Shown here: positions 17,530 through 26,516 of the stretch, piece by piece
How positions within the stretch are numbered: the first letter of the stretch is position 1
How the letters are laid out: every line of letters starts with the position of its first letter
NCBI RefSeq assembly: GCF_000633455.1
Contig: NZ_AYMG01000012.1
Location: 180,391 to 244,390, forward strand
Reading direction: 5' to 3'
Source of the DNA: Pedobacter jeongneungensis
GTDB lineage: Bacteria > Bacteroidota > Bacteroidia > Sphingobacteriales > Sphingobacteriaceae
DNA length: 64,000 nt
Made by a program: the position numbers and the translations under genes
The notes under the pieces: generated by a model
Seen by the model: the letters and a program-made list of their open reading frames with translations, nothing else
Told to the model about the DNA's origin: nothing
Databases searched by the model: none

Positions 17530-18462
17530 ATGGAAAACTCACAAAAAGGGTTCATCCCGGTTATGCTCACGCCATTTTTGAGCAACGGGAATATTGACTA
17601 TCCTGCATTAACACAACTTACAGAGATTTATTTACAGGCCGGGGCCTCAGGTTTGTTTGCCAATTGCCTGTCGAGTGAAATGTTTGAATTAAGTGATAAA
17701 GAAAGAATTCAGGCGATAAAACATGTCATAAAAGTGGCAAACGGCGCTGTACCTGTTGTAGCCACCGGAACCTTTGGTGGTGAAATTACGAAACAGGCCG
17801 ATTTTGTAAAAGAAGTAAGCGATGCAGGCGTAGAAGCCGTGATTGCCATTACCAGTTTATTGGCCAATGAAAATGAAACTGATGAAATATTTAACGACCG
17901 TGTATTCGATCTGCTGCATCAAACAGATAAAATTCCAATGGGTTTTTACGAATGCCCCGTGCCTTATAAAAGAGTGTTAAAACCACAACAATTGGCCGAT
18001 TTTGTATCAACTGGAAGGGTAATTTACCATAAAGATACCAGCCTGGATCTCGCCCAGATTAAAGAAAAACTTAAACTCACGGTGGATTATGCTTTTGGTT
18101 TGTACGATGCCTACATGGTTCACGCAGTTGATTCGCTAAAAGCAGGTACTTCAGGATTATCCTGTATTCAAGGGAATTACTTTCCGGAGTTAATTGTTTG
18201 GTTATGTGATCATTATAACGAAAAATCTCTTAATAATGAGGTACAGGCTGTGCAACAGTTTTTAATCGATAATATGGAGGTGATGCACCATGTTTATCCG
18301 GTTGTATCCAAATATTTTCTGCAAAAACGGGGTTTAAACATTTCTACTTTTACACGCAGAAATGTGGGCGCATTTACAACAAGCGAGGTAAAAGGAATGG
18401 AAACTTTATTTGATGATTACACCTCGTTACGCAACAACCTGAATATTAAGGTTTTTATATGA
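17530..18462 (+). CDS. DapA/NanA-family aldolase/lyase (class I, Schiff base)
   Basis: A 310-residue cytoplasmic TIM-barrel protein of the dihydrodipicolinate synthase/N-acetylneuraminate lyase family. Tyr140 (GFYECP) and Lys168 (YHKDTS) are 28 residues apart, the same spacing as the catalytic Tyr/Lys of both prototypes, so the Schiff-base machinery looks intact. The usual GTTGE loop is replaced by CLSSE (residues 46-50), which places it outside the standard DapA and NanA groups. The likely substrate is a 2-keto-3-deoxy sugar acid, delivered by the adjacent SSS transporter. Kdo, Dha or keto-deoxy-fuconate/galactonate are possible and not distinguishable here. Confidence 0.85.
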   Translation: MENSQKGFIPVMLTPFLSNGNIDYPALTQLTEIYLQAGASGLFANCLSSEMFELSDKERIQAIKHVIKVANGAVPVVATGTFGGEITKQADFVKEVSDAGVEAVIAITSLLANENETDEIFNDRVFDLLHQTDKIPMGFYECPVPYKRVLKPQQLADFVSTGRVIYHKDTSLDLAQIKEKLKLTVDYAFGLYDAYMVHAVDSLKAGTSGLSCIQGNYFPELIVWLCDHYNEKSLNNEVQAVQQFLIDNMEVMHHVYPVVSKYFLQKRGLNISTFTRRNVGAFTTSEVKGMETLFDDYTSLRNNLNIKVFI

Positions 18463-18471
18463 TTTTTTTTT

Positions 18472-18504
18472 AAACCTCGCAGGTTTTAAAAACCTGCGAG
18501 GTTT
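18472..18504. terminator. Perfect 16-bp inverted repeat between convergent genes
   Basis: AAACCTCGCAGGTTTT (18472-18487) and its exact reverse complement (18489-18504) form a near loopless hairpin between the lyase (+) and the AraC gene (-). It is well placed as a bidirectional transcription stop, but it lacks a long U-run on either exit and could equally be one of the REP-like palindromes common in this genome. Confidence 0.55.
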
Positions 18505-18515
18505 GTAATCCTAGC

Positions 18516-19385
18516 TTAATTCAAATACTTCCTTTTATAATCCAATGGCGTCATCCCCGTTACCTTTTTAAAGTGCCGGTAAAAATTAGATACATTGTTG
18601 AAACCGCAATCAAAGCAGATCATTTCGGTTGGTAGTTTATTCTCAATCAAAAAACGGCAGGCGTGACTTACCCTGATCTCGATCAGAAAATCATAGAACG
18701 TCTTTTTAGTCATCAGTTTAAAATAACGACAGAAAGAAGTCACGCTTAAATTACTTAACGATGCCACTTCCTCTAAAGTAATGTCCTTTTTATAGTTGCT
18801 GAGGGTATAATTGCAAATTTTATTGATGCGTAAAGTTTCCGATTCGTTCGATTGATAAAAAGTATTTTTGCTGGTTACAATGGTCGAATATTCATCCGTT
18901 TCTGCAAGCGTTTTCAATATCGAAAGTAAAATAATTATCCGGTCTAAATTCGTTGCATCAACAGCCGCCCGCATTAAATCAACCAGTTTATCTTTAGCTT
19001 TTCCTTTAATCACCATCCCGCTTTTTGCCTTTTCGAACAATTTAGGGATCAGGTAAGCCTCGGGCAAAGTGAGCATATATTTACCCAAACAATCAGGCAA
19101 GAAATGGATCACCATGGCTTCAGTTGTCAGGTCGGGGTTGTTCTGAAAATACTCATCTTTACAACGCCAGGTATGCGGGAGGTTTTCTCCCAAAAGTACC
19201 ATCTCATCAGGCACAAAATTACTGATGTTATCGCCGATAAAACGGACACCTTCGCCTTTGATTACATAATGAAGTTCCAGTTCGGGATGGTAATGCCAGA
19301 TGTTTCCAAAATCGGGTTTAATGTCGTGACGGATACTAAAAGAACTTTGTAAAGTAATGGGAACTTTATGAAAATGGGGTTTCAT
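18516..19385 (-). CDS. AraC-family transcriptional regulator
   Basis: The only gene in the 3051-63973 block on the minus strand. The N-terminal half is cupin-like (IWHYHPELELHYVIKGEGVRFIGD, LPHTWRC), a sugar-sensing fold. The C-terminal about 100 residues hold the two helix-turn-helix units (ITLEEVASLSNLSVTSFCRYFK and the IPTEMICFDCGFNNVSNFYRHFKK-like second unit ending GMTPLDYKRKYLN). I chose the ATG at 19385 (MKPHFHKVPI); an ATG 13 codons upstream (19424) would add an unmatched tail. It is divergent from the DUF3826-SusCD operon and convergent with the lyase, so it is the best candidate regulator of this region. No HTCS or ECF sigma/anti-sigma gene was found in the window. Confidence 0.93.
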   Translation of the reverse strand: MKPHFHKVPITLQSSFSIRHDIKPDFGNIWHYHPELELHYVIKGEGVRFIGDNISNFVPDEMVLLGENLPHTWRCKDEYFQNNPDLTTEAMVIHFLPDCLGKYMLTLPEAYLIPKLFEKAKSGMVIKGKAKDKLVDLMRAAVDATNLDRIIILLSILKTLAETDEYSTIVTSKNTFYQSNESETLRINKICNYTLSNYKKDITLEEVASLSNLSVTSFCRYFKLMTKKTFYDFLIEIRVSHACRFLIENKLPTEMICFDCGFNNVSNFYRHFKKVTGMTPLDYKRKYLN

Positions 19386-19772
19386 CTTAGGGTTAAAATA
19401 TTTGGTTAGCACCGCAACAATCAACTCAACTAAATTTGTGCAGCAGGCCTAAAGTTAACCAGTTAAATGATAATATCCTATATTAATTTGCTAAAAACCA
19501 TTAGAAAATAGTGATTTTCTATGTTGAGTTTTGTATAAAGCCCAATAGGCGTAACCAAATTACAAACTGACAAATTATTTTCCTATAAATTTTTTGTTTA
19601 TTAATAAATTATGAGACAAGGGAAAATCACCAAAAATTCCACTAATTTAGGCTGGGTATTTAAACATCCTCATCATCGAAACTGGTGGTGGTGGACGGAT
19701 CCCGTTTAAATTTTAATGCTTCAAAAAAGCTCAAATTCCATTAAAAAATATTCAATTTAAAATATCAAATAC
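19386..19772 (+). promoter_or_regulatory. Regulatory region upstream of DUF3826-SusCD operon
   Basis: A 387-bp region between the divergent AraC gene and the DUF3826 gene. It contains AAATGATAATATCC (19465-19478), loosely like the shared operon-head motif, GTAACCAAAT at 19551-19560, an AT-rich stretch, and the Trp-run micro-ORF at 19611-19709 with an overlapping inverted repeat. No strong -33/-7 pair was recognised. Confidence 0.4.
19611..19709 (+). CDS. Putative leader micro-ORF, 32 codons with four consecutive Trp codons
   Basis: ATG at 19611 opens a 32-codon frame whose C-terminal half reads HPHHRNWWWWTDPV, ending with TAA at 19707-19709. The four TGG codons are at 19683-19694. ATTTAAAC (19658-19665) is the exact reverse complement of GTTTAAAT (19704-19711), and ATCC (19666-19669) can pair with GGAT (19697-19700). 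The Trp codons therefore sit in the loop of a stem that closes over the stop codon. It lies 63 bp upstream of the DUF3826 gene. This is the layout of an attenuation or stalling leader, but no downstream terminator hairpin is evident and no Trp gene is nearby. It may also be a chance frame. Confidence 0.35.
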   Translation: MRQGKITKNSTNLGWVFKHPHHRNWWWWTDPV

Positions 19773-20441
19773 ATGAAATTATCCCTTTTGGCCTTTATGT
19801 TAACGTTCTCCAGCATGACAGCCATTTTTGCACAAACTAATGCCGCTGCTGATAAAGAAACCTATACCAAAATGATTACCGATCGTGCGGCTAAAATTGT
19901 GACCAATTTAGGCCTTACCGATGCCAGGAAAACAGAAAAAGTAACGGTAATTGTGCGCGATCAGTACAGCAATCTGAATGATATTTATGCGGCGCGTGAT
20001 GCCAGTGTTAAAGAAATAAAAGAGAAAAACAAAGACAATAAAATAGAACGTGATTCAGCTCTGGCAAAAAATAGCCGTACAATTGATGCCTCATTAGCTA
20101 AACTTCACAAAAAATACATCAGCAAACTTTCTGCGCAACTAACTAATGAGCAGGTAGAGCTGGTTAAAAATGGCATGACTTATAATGTGTTGCCCATCAC
20201 TTATAAAGCTTATCAGGAAGAAATTTTAACGCTGACCGAAGATCAGAAAAAACAGATTATGATCTGGTTAACCGAAGCTAGGGAGCATGCCATGGATGCA
20301 GAATCATCTGATAAAAAACATGCCTGGTTCGGTAAATACAAAGGCCGCATCAACAATTACCTTTCGGCAGCAGGCTACGACCTTAAAAAAGAAGGCATAG
20401 AGTGGGAGAAAAGGCGAAAGGCTAGGGCTGAAGCCAATTAA
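19773..20441 (+). CDS. DUF3826 secreted protein (function unknown)
   Basis: A 222-residue protein with a signal peptide (LSLLAFMLTFSSMTAIFAQ) and a mostly helical, Lys/Glu-rich mature part. The pattern ITDRAAKIVTNLGLTDARKTEKV, then LTNEQVELVKNGMTYNVLPITYKAY, then LTEDQKKQIMIWLTEAREHAMD is that of DUF3826. The segment IWLTEAREHAMDAESSDKKHAWFGKYKGRINNYL resembles the DUF3826 protein at 51374. It precedes SusC by 37 bp, so it is probably the first structural gene of the SusCD operon. A periplasmic or surface role is inferred. No enzymatic motif is visible. Confidence 0.8.
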   Translation: MKLSLLAFMLTFSSMTAIFAQTNAAADKETYTKMITDRAAKIVTNLGLTDARKTEKVTVIVRDQYSNLNDIYAARDASVKEIKEKNKDNKIERDSALAKNSRTIDASLAKLHKKYISKLSAQLTNEQVELVKNGMTYNVLPITYKAYQEEILTLTEDQKKQIMIWLTEAREHAMDAESSDKKHAWFGKYKGRINNYLSAAGYDLKKEGIEWEKRRKARAEAN

Positions 20442-20478
20442 AATCAGACAAAAACCAAAACTAACCAAATAAACTATT

Positions 20479-23400
20479 ATGATCTTTAAAATTTTACGAA
20501 AAACCCCATGGGTTTTAATGCTGCTGCTTTGTGCTTTTTCCAGCGTTTTTGCCCAACAAAAACAGATAAAAGGTAAGGTAGTAGACAAAAAAGACGGGCA
20601 GCCCATACCCGGAGTGAGTGTTGGTATCCGCGGAAAAACCAACAATGTAAGCACCAATGATAAAGGTGAATTTGCCCTGGTTGCCGATCCGGCCACCGAT
20701 GTACTTGTATTTTCTTATGTAGGTTATGTTAGGCAGGTTGTTACGTTGAGTGGCAAATCAACCTTAGAAATAAGCCTGGCTGAAGACACTAATGGCCTTG
20801 ATGATGTAATTGTGGTAGGTTACGGTACTAAAAAGAAATCAGAAATTTTAGGTTCTGTAGCCAATATCAAAGCCGAAGAAATCCAGGATTTACCAGTACC
20901 CAATATCGCAGCTGCATTGCGTAACAAAATACAGGGCGTTGGTGTTAACACAGTTTCAGGTAAACCAGGTTCTTCCATCACTTTAAACATCCGTAATTCA
21001 ACTGCTTCCGATCAATCGAAACTCTACGGCGTTACTTCCGAACCGCTTTATGTTATCGATGGAATTACCGTAACCCGCGATGAGTTTGATAATATCGATA
21101 TCTCTATGGTAGAGGATATTTCATTTTTGAAAGATGCTTCAGCAGCCATTTATGGGGCTTCTGGCGCAAAAGGTGTTGTTTTAGTTACCACTAAAAGGGG
21201 AAAAGCAGGTAAACCTAAAATTAGCTATACCGGTTATGTGGGTTATCAGGATAATACCAGTGATGTGAAAATGCTCAGCGCTTATGATCATGCTATTTTA
21301 TTAAACGATGCCAACAAAATCAAAAATGCCCCAACTTCATCCTTATTTTCAGACGCTGATCTGGAAGTTTTAAAAAATAACCCAAACAGAAGCTGGTTCG
21401 ATGAACTTTGGAAAGTGGCTTCAACCAACAGGCACAACATTAATATTTCTGGTGGTTCGGATGCCATTACCTTTTTTGCAGGAGGTAATTACTACAATGA
21501 AACCGGTAACTACGGAGGTATTACTTATAATAAATACGCTTTCCGTTCGGGCATGAATGCTAAGATTTTTCCAGGTTTAACCGCCGATGTAACCTTAAAT
21601 ACAGATTTTAATAAAAAAAACAGCGACACCTATAAAAACGGAGGAGAGAATGATCAGGCCTTTTTCCAGCAACTGATTACCACCCCAATGTGGGTACCTA
21701 TACAGATTGATGGCAAACCCGTAAATTACAACGGAAATACCAATCCCTTGGCGGTTATCAATTCTGGCAATAACATTTACAGTAAATCGCAGGGTTTAAA
21801 TATCAATGCATCATTAAACTATAGTCCTTCTTTTATTAAAGGTTTAACGGCAAGTGTACGTTTTGGTAAAAACAACAGGAGTGGTAGCGGTGGCCAGTAT
21901 ATTCCGCCTTACACCGTGTACAATTTCAAAATGACCGGTCAAAACAGTTTGTTGTACACCAACGAATCTACTTCGGCCATTACGGCTGTTGGTTTGGCTA
22001 ATACCTTATTATTAAAAAGTAACGATATGGCCTCGAGCTACCAGGCCATTGGATCATTAAGTTATAACCGCCAGATCGATAAACACTCCATCACCGCTTT
22101 AGCTGCTTTCGATCAGTCGGAGAACAATAGCGAATCGCTTTCGGTGTACTGGAGAAACCAGGTATTGCCCAATGTGAACCAATATTGGGGTTTTGACCAA
22201 TCTACCTTTACCATGCAGGAAAATACCTTTGGAGAAGCCGTACAACGTTCATTCATCAGCCGTTTTAGTTACGATTTCGACAAGAAATACCTTTTAGAGG
22301 CCATTGGAAGATGGGATGCTTCATCAAATTTTGCTCCTGGAAACCGATGGGGTTTATTTCCAAGTTTAGGCCTGGGTTGGGTAATTAGTCAGGAGAATTT
22401 CTTTAAAGAAAACGTAAAGTTTGTAAACAATTTAAAAGTCCGTGCAAATTATGGTCTGGTAGGCGAAAGCCGTGTTGATGCCCGTTTATGGCAATCGCGA
22501 TACAAGGTAGATCCGAATGGCTATTCTTATAACGAATCGATGTATGGCGGTTTAAATCCATCAATTTTGCCGAACCCGGATATTACCTGGGAAAAAGCGA
22601 GAACCATGAACTTAGGCTTAGATGCTACTTTATTTAACAATAAACTGAACATTACTTACGAGTATTACCACCGTTATTCTTACGATATGTTTGACAAAGG
22701 CAATAACGAAAATTTCCCGATGTATGCCGGTTTCGAAGCGCCAATTGTTAATTATCAGCAAAGAACAGCATGGGGACACGAAATTTCGATAGGCTATCGT
22801 TCTAAACTGGGCAAAGACCTGGGCATATCAACCGATGTGATGTTCGGTTTTGGCAATAGCCGCATCGACAGGATGTTTTATAACCAGTTCCAGTTGTGGG
22901 ATACTACCTATCCGGATCTTAAATACCAGTTTGGCACTAACCCGAACGTGTACAACGCTTCAAACTATGGATTGATTTCGAAAGGAATGCTGAGGACACA
23001 GGCAGATGTAGATGCTTTATTAAACAAATACCCTACTTATACCATTAATGGATCGGTACCACAAGTGGGCTGGTTATATTATGAAGATGTTAATGGCGAT
23101 GGAAAAATTACCGAAAAAGATCAGACCCTGATGTTTAAAAGCCTTAATTCTTTTGGCATTGGTTTTAACGTTGGTCTTACCTATAAAGCATTTAGCTTAA
23201 ATACCAATTTTGTAACCCGTTTTGGTGGAAAAGCATTCTTTGATACCAAATCTAAAGCAGCGGCAAGTACAACGGTAAATGTTCCGGCATACTGGAAAGA
23301 CCACTGGACACCTGAAAATACCAATGCGGAGTTTCCACGTTTTGATGATCCTTCTATTGCTGCTGGTTGGAATTCGACCTTCTGGGCAAGAAGCGGCACC

Positions 23401-23610
23401 ATGATCAGGATCAACAACATGACGCTGACCTATAAAATGCCGAGGAATTTCATGAATAAATTAGGCATTGCCGATTCCCGCTTTGTATTAACGGGTAATA
23501 ACCTGTGGACAATCATTAATCCACTGGATTACAAAGATCCTTATTCATCAACCATTTATGATTACCCTACGCTCAGAACCATCTCAGTAGGATTAAATGT
23601 AAGCCTGTAA
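20479..23610 (+). CDS. SusC-like TonB-dependent outer-membrane transporter (first pair)
   Basis: A 1043-residue SusC/RagA protein. Signal peptide 1-25 (SSVFAQ); carboxypeptidase-regulatory-like domain about 28-102 (IKGKVVDKKDGQPIPGVSV); TonB box region 107-116 (LDDVIVVGYG); plug domain to about 245 with SFLKDASAAIYGASGAKGVVLVTTK-type segment; then a 22-strand barrel ending in the terminal beta signal VGLNVSL. An acidic loop DVNGDGKITEKD near residue 872 is the EF-hand-like loop common in SusC. It would import oligosaccharides with the SusD protein directly downstream. CTAACCAAATAA lies 8 bp before the ATG. Confidence 0.96.
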   Translation: MIFKILRKTPWVLMLLLCAFSSVFAQQKQIKGKVVDKKDGQPIPGVSVGIRGKTNNVSTNDKGEFALVADPATDVLVFSYVGYVRQVVTLSGKSTLEISLAEDTNGLDDVIVVGYGTKKKSEILGSVANIKAEEIQDLPVPNIAAALRNKIQGVGVNTVSGKPGSSITLNIRNSTASDQSKLYGVTSEPLYVIDGITVTRDEFDNIDISMVEDISFLKDASAAIYGASGAKGVVLVTTKRGKAGKPKISYTGYVGYQDNTSDVKMLSAYDHAILLNDANKIKNAPTSSLFSDADLEVLKNNPNRSWFDELWKVASTNRHNINISGGSDAITFFAGGNYYNETGNYGGITYNKYAFRSGMNAKIFPGLTADVTLNTDFNKKNSDTYKNGGENDQAFFQQLITTPMWVPIQIDGKPVNYNGNTNPLAVINSGNNIYSKSQGLNINASLNYSPSFIKGLTASVRFGKNNRSGSGGQYIPPYTVYNFKMTGQNSLLYTNESTSAITAVGLANTLLLKSNDMASSYQAIGSLSYNRQIDKHSITALAAFDQSENNSESLSVYWRNQVLPNVNQYWGFDQSTFTMQENTFGEAVQRSFISRFSYDFDKKYLLEAIGRWDASSNFAPGNRWGLFPSLGLGWVISQENFFKENVKFVNNLKVRANYGLVGESRVDARLWQSRYKVDPNGYSYNESMYGGLNPSILPNPDITWEKARTMNLGLDATLFNNKLNITYEYYHRYSYDMFDKGNNENFPMYAGFEAPIVNYQQRTAWGHEISIGYRSKLGKDLGISTDVMFGFGNSRIDRMFYNQFQLWDTTYPDLKYQFGTNPNVYNASNYGLISKGMLRTQADVDALLNKYPTYTINGSVPQVGWLYYEDVNGDGKITEKDQTLMFKSLNSFGIGFNVGLTYKAFSLNTNFVTRFGGKAFFDTKSKAAASTTVNVPAYWKDHWTPENTNAEFPRFDDPSIAAGWNSTFWARSGTMIRINNMTLTYKMPRNFMNKLGIADSRFVLTGNNLWTIINPLDYKDPYSSTIYDYPTLRTISVGLNVSL

Positions 23611-23636
23611 TGTTGTATCACTCTAACCAAGCTAAA

Positions 23637-25472
23637 ATGATTTTAAAAAATAAAACCACATTGCTGATCGGAATGATGGCAATGCTGATGATACTTTCTT
23701 CATCCTGCAAAAAGGACTTTTTCGAACTTGAAGATAGAAATGGAATGGATTCCCGCATTTGGGATAACGAGGGATCTATCCAATTCCTTTTAAACGATAC
23801 CTACGATGTAACCATGCCTGATTTTCCTTATGAAATAACGGCCGATAATGTGATTTATGCCAGTGATGAAGATAAATTTTCTTCTTCAGAATCGATTATG
23901 CGTAAAGCTATTGGGGTAAACGGGGTTTTAACCTCTAATGATGTAAAATTTATTGCCACCAAATACCAGGGCAATAAAGGCGATAACCGTTACTTCGATA
24001 TTGCCCGCTGCAATGTTGCCTTAAAAGAAATCCCGAAGGGAACCTTATCTCAAAGTTCGAAAAACAAGTTGCGCGGACAGTTTTTCGCCTTAAGGGCCAT
24101 TACTTATTTTCAGTTGGTAAGGCTTTATGGTGGAGTGCCTTTGGTGCTTGAACCACAGGATCCGGATAATTTAACGCTCACCGGACGGGCAAAAGCCTCG
24201 GCATGTTTTCAGGTCATCGTAAACGATCTCGATTCGGCCATGAACCTTTTAAATGGTGTAACCTGGGTAGATGCTACCGAAAGGGGCAAATTTACCCGTC
24301 AGGCAGCAGCAGCATTAAAAGCAAGGGTTTTATTGTACTGGGCTAGTCCGCAATTTAACCCCACCAATAATCCTGCACATCCATTCGATCAAAGCAGGTG
24401 GCAAAAAGCTTATGAAGCCAATAAAGAGGCTTACGATATCTGTAAAGCTGCAGGAGCCTCGCTGATGCCAAATTATGCAGATGTTTTTCTTAAAGAAGGA
24501 ACGGCCAATCCCGAGGCCATTATTGTTCGCTCGTATTCAGCTAAACTTTCTAAAAGAGGGCAGAATGTAGAACAAAAAAGCAGGCCAACAGAAGAAGGTG
24601 GTAATGCATCGGCTTTTACACCTACCTTAAATTTAGTAAATGCCTATACCATGAAAGATGGTGTTCCGGTAGGGCAGGCCAGTTCTTTTACTTATGATCC
24701 GGTGGTATTTTGGGTAAACCGTGATCCACGTTTAGATGCCTCCATTGCTTATAACGGAAGTTCGTGGAAATTAAGTGGTTTAGCTACCCGTAAACAATGG
24801 TGTTATAATGGTGGCATTACAGAAGCATCACCACAGGGTTTTTATTTAAAGAAATTCTGCGATCCTGATCTGGCCAAAGGATCAGTTATTTATGCCAACG
24901 ATTTTGGTGGAAATGGGTTAGATTGGGTAGAGCTCCGTTTTGCCGAAGTCATTATAAATTATGCTGAATGTGCCAACGAGATCGGCAATTTACAAGAAGC
25001 GAAAGACCTCATCAAACTGATCAGGATCAGGGCAGGAATACAGCCAGGAACTAAAAATTATGGCTTAGACCTGGCTACTTCAAAAGAACTGATGCGCGAC
25101 CTGATTATGAACGAACGGATGGTGGAATTTTCTTTCGAGGGCAAACGCTCATTCGATTTAAGACGCACCCGCCGTTACCATTTATTGAGCGGCCAGATGC
25201 AAACCATCCAATGGACAGTGAAAACAACTGCATTAAAAACCGAATTAGAAGCTGTAGGCACTAACGGTATCCGTTTTAGGGAAAGCATCAACGTAAATGA
25301 CCGGACTACTTTTGATAAATATTTTACGGCTACAAATGTAAATCAAGGTGCCACGGGTTTTGGGATATTAGATACCTATTATTTCTTTGCTCTGCCTTCA
25401 ACATTTATGAATTCGAGTCCATTGTTAGATCAAACGATAGGGTGGGACGGTGGAACATTCGATCCGTTGTAA
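23637..25472 (+). CDS. SusD/RagB-family surface glycan-binding lipoprotein (first pair)
   Basis: About 611 residues from the ATG at 23637, which gives a clean lipoprotein signal (MILKNKTTLLIGMMAMLMILSSSC, lipobox SSSC). An ATG at 23610 overlapping the SusC stop (TAATG) is an alternative and would add nine residues. The body shows the RagB/SusD pattern: RGQFFALRAITYFQLVRLYGGVPLVLE (TPR helix region), LKARVLLYWASPQFNP, WVELRFAEVIINYAECANEIG and ERMVEFSFEGKRSFDLRR. It would sit as a lid on the upstream SusC and bind the polysaccharide at the cell surface. Confidence 0.95.
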   Translation: MILKNKTTLLIGMMAMLMILSSSCKKDFFELEDRNGMDSRIWDNEGSIQFLLNDTYDVTMPDFPYEITADNVIYASDEDKFSSSESIMRKAIGVNGVLTSNDVKFIATKYQGNKGDNRYFDIARCNVALKEIPKGTLSQSSKNKLRGQFFALRAITYFQLVRLYGGVPLVLEPQDPDNLTLTGRAKASACFQVIVNDLDSAMNLLNGVTWVDATERGKFTRQAAAALKARVLLYWASPQFNPTNNPAHPFDQSRWQKAYEANKEAYDICKAAGASLMPNYADVFLKEGTANPEAIIVRSYSAKLSKRGQNVEQKSRPTEEGGNASAFTPTLNLVNAYTMKDGVPVGQASSFTYDPVVFWVNRDPRLDASIAYNGSSWKLSGLATRKQWCYNGGITEASPQGFYLKKFCDPDLAKGSVIYANDFGGNGLDWVELRFAEVIINYAECANEIGNLQEAKDLIKLIRIRAGIQPGTKNYGLDLATSKELMRDLIMNERMVEFSFEGKRSFDLRRTRRYHLLSGQMQTIQWTVKTTALKTELEAVGTNGIRFRESINVNDRTTFDKYFTATNVNQGATGFGILDTYYFFALPSTFMNSSPLLDQTIGWDGGTFDPL

Positions 25473-25502
25473 ACCAATATTCATCAGTAAATAAAATTTA
25501 AA

Positions 25503-26438
25503 ATGAAAAGAAATTTAAATGTTGTTGGCCTGATCTTAATGGCAACAATCTTTTTTACAGCCTGTAAAAAAGAAACCACTAATATATTTAACATGTTCGA
25601 AGATGTTACGGTAACCTATTCGGCCAAAAGCCCTTATGCCGTAACCAGTTATAAAGATGTAAACGTAGGCGATAGTGTTTATTTAGAATACACCATCGAA
25701 TCGCCAAAAACAGATATGTACGTAGCCTGTATTTTCGAAACTTCATCTGCCATCCCTACAAAAATTGCACTGGATGATACACAGCGCAAAAAAGCTACAG
25801 GTATCGTTAAGCTAAAAATGGATACAAGGGTTGGTTTAATCTCTTACCGCATATGGGCACTGGATAAAGGTGGCATTTACCTGGGTGATGGCTATAAAAC
25901 CATTACCTTAAATGTACTGCCTGATTATAAATACTGGTCATCGAGGGAAATCTTTATTCCGGATACCGTTACCAAAGTAGCCAATTCTTTTATTTCTTTA
26001 ACCAACGGACAACTTTACAGCTACTCCAACGGTAAAGAGAACACCGATAAAATCGATCTTGGTATTTATCGTACGCCGGTAACAGCTAATGGTGTAAACG
26101 GTTATTTGTACAATACTTATGTTTTAGATGCAAATCCGATGCCATTTACCGCTTATGATATGAGCACATGGACAAATAAACGTGCAACTTTACTTGCTGC
26201 CCCAAAAACGGGACAAGCTTCGGCTTTCTTAAATTTAAGAACGGGTGCGCAGATTCTTACGGCAGGCAAAAGCGCCAAACCCACATTCAAATCGATTACC
26301 ACCGGTTTAATACCCGGTAGCTTATTTTATTTCTTAACGCCCGAAGGTAAGTACGGCGCTTTCTATGTCAATTCCATCTCCAGCAACAATTCATCTCGGG
26401 GAGTTTTCTTAAATGTTGATGTGAAAATCCAGAATTAA
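25503..26438 (+). CDS. Putative surface lipoprotein of the SusCD operon (SusE/F position)
   Basis: A 311-residue protein with lipobox TACKK (Cys21). After the anchor, residues 30-130 look like an Ig/PKD-type beta-sandwich (VTVTYSAKSPYAVTSYKDVNVGDSVYLEY). The rest is beta-rich with many Thr, Ser and aromatic residues. No enzyme motif is present. Its place 30 bp after SusD, before a terminator, is where Bacteroidota operons keep surface glycan-binding proteins, so binding of the same glycan is the likely job. The family was not recognised. Confidence 0.65.
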   Translation: MKRNLNVVGLILMATIFFTACKKETTNIFNMFEDVTVTYSAKSPYAVTSYKDVNVGDSVYLEYTIESPKTDMYVACIFETSSAIPTKIALDDTQRKKATGIVKLKMDTRVGLISYRIWALDKGGIYLGDGYKTITLNVLPDYKYWSSREIFIPDTVTKVANSFISLTNGQLYSYSNGKENTDKIDLGIYRTPVTANGVNGYLYNTYVLDANPMPFTAYDMSTWTNKRATLLAAPKTGQASAFLNLRTGAQILTAGKSAKPTFKSITTGLIPGSLFYFLTPEGKYGAFYVNSISSNNSSRGVFLNVDVKIQN

Positions 26439-26481
26439 AATATGAGGTTTTAGGTAGACAATAATTTCACTTTTTGTTAGA

Positions 26482-26516
26482 AATCGAGGCAATTTAATTG
26501 TCTCGATTTTTTTATT
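26482..26516 (+). terminator. Rho-independent terminator after first SusCD operon
   Basis: ATCGAGGCAAT (26483-26493) pairs with ATTGTCTCGAT (26497-26507) with one G-U pair and a 3-nt loop, followed by a run of seven T in TTTTTTTATTT. It lies 45 bp after the lipoprotein stop. Confidence 0.85.

Noticed and set aside
20304..20696. Antisense frame of 130 codons across the DUF3826/SusC junction
   Set aside because: Covers the end of DUF3826 and the SusC signal peptide, both well supported on the other strand.
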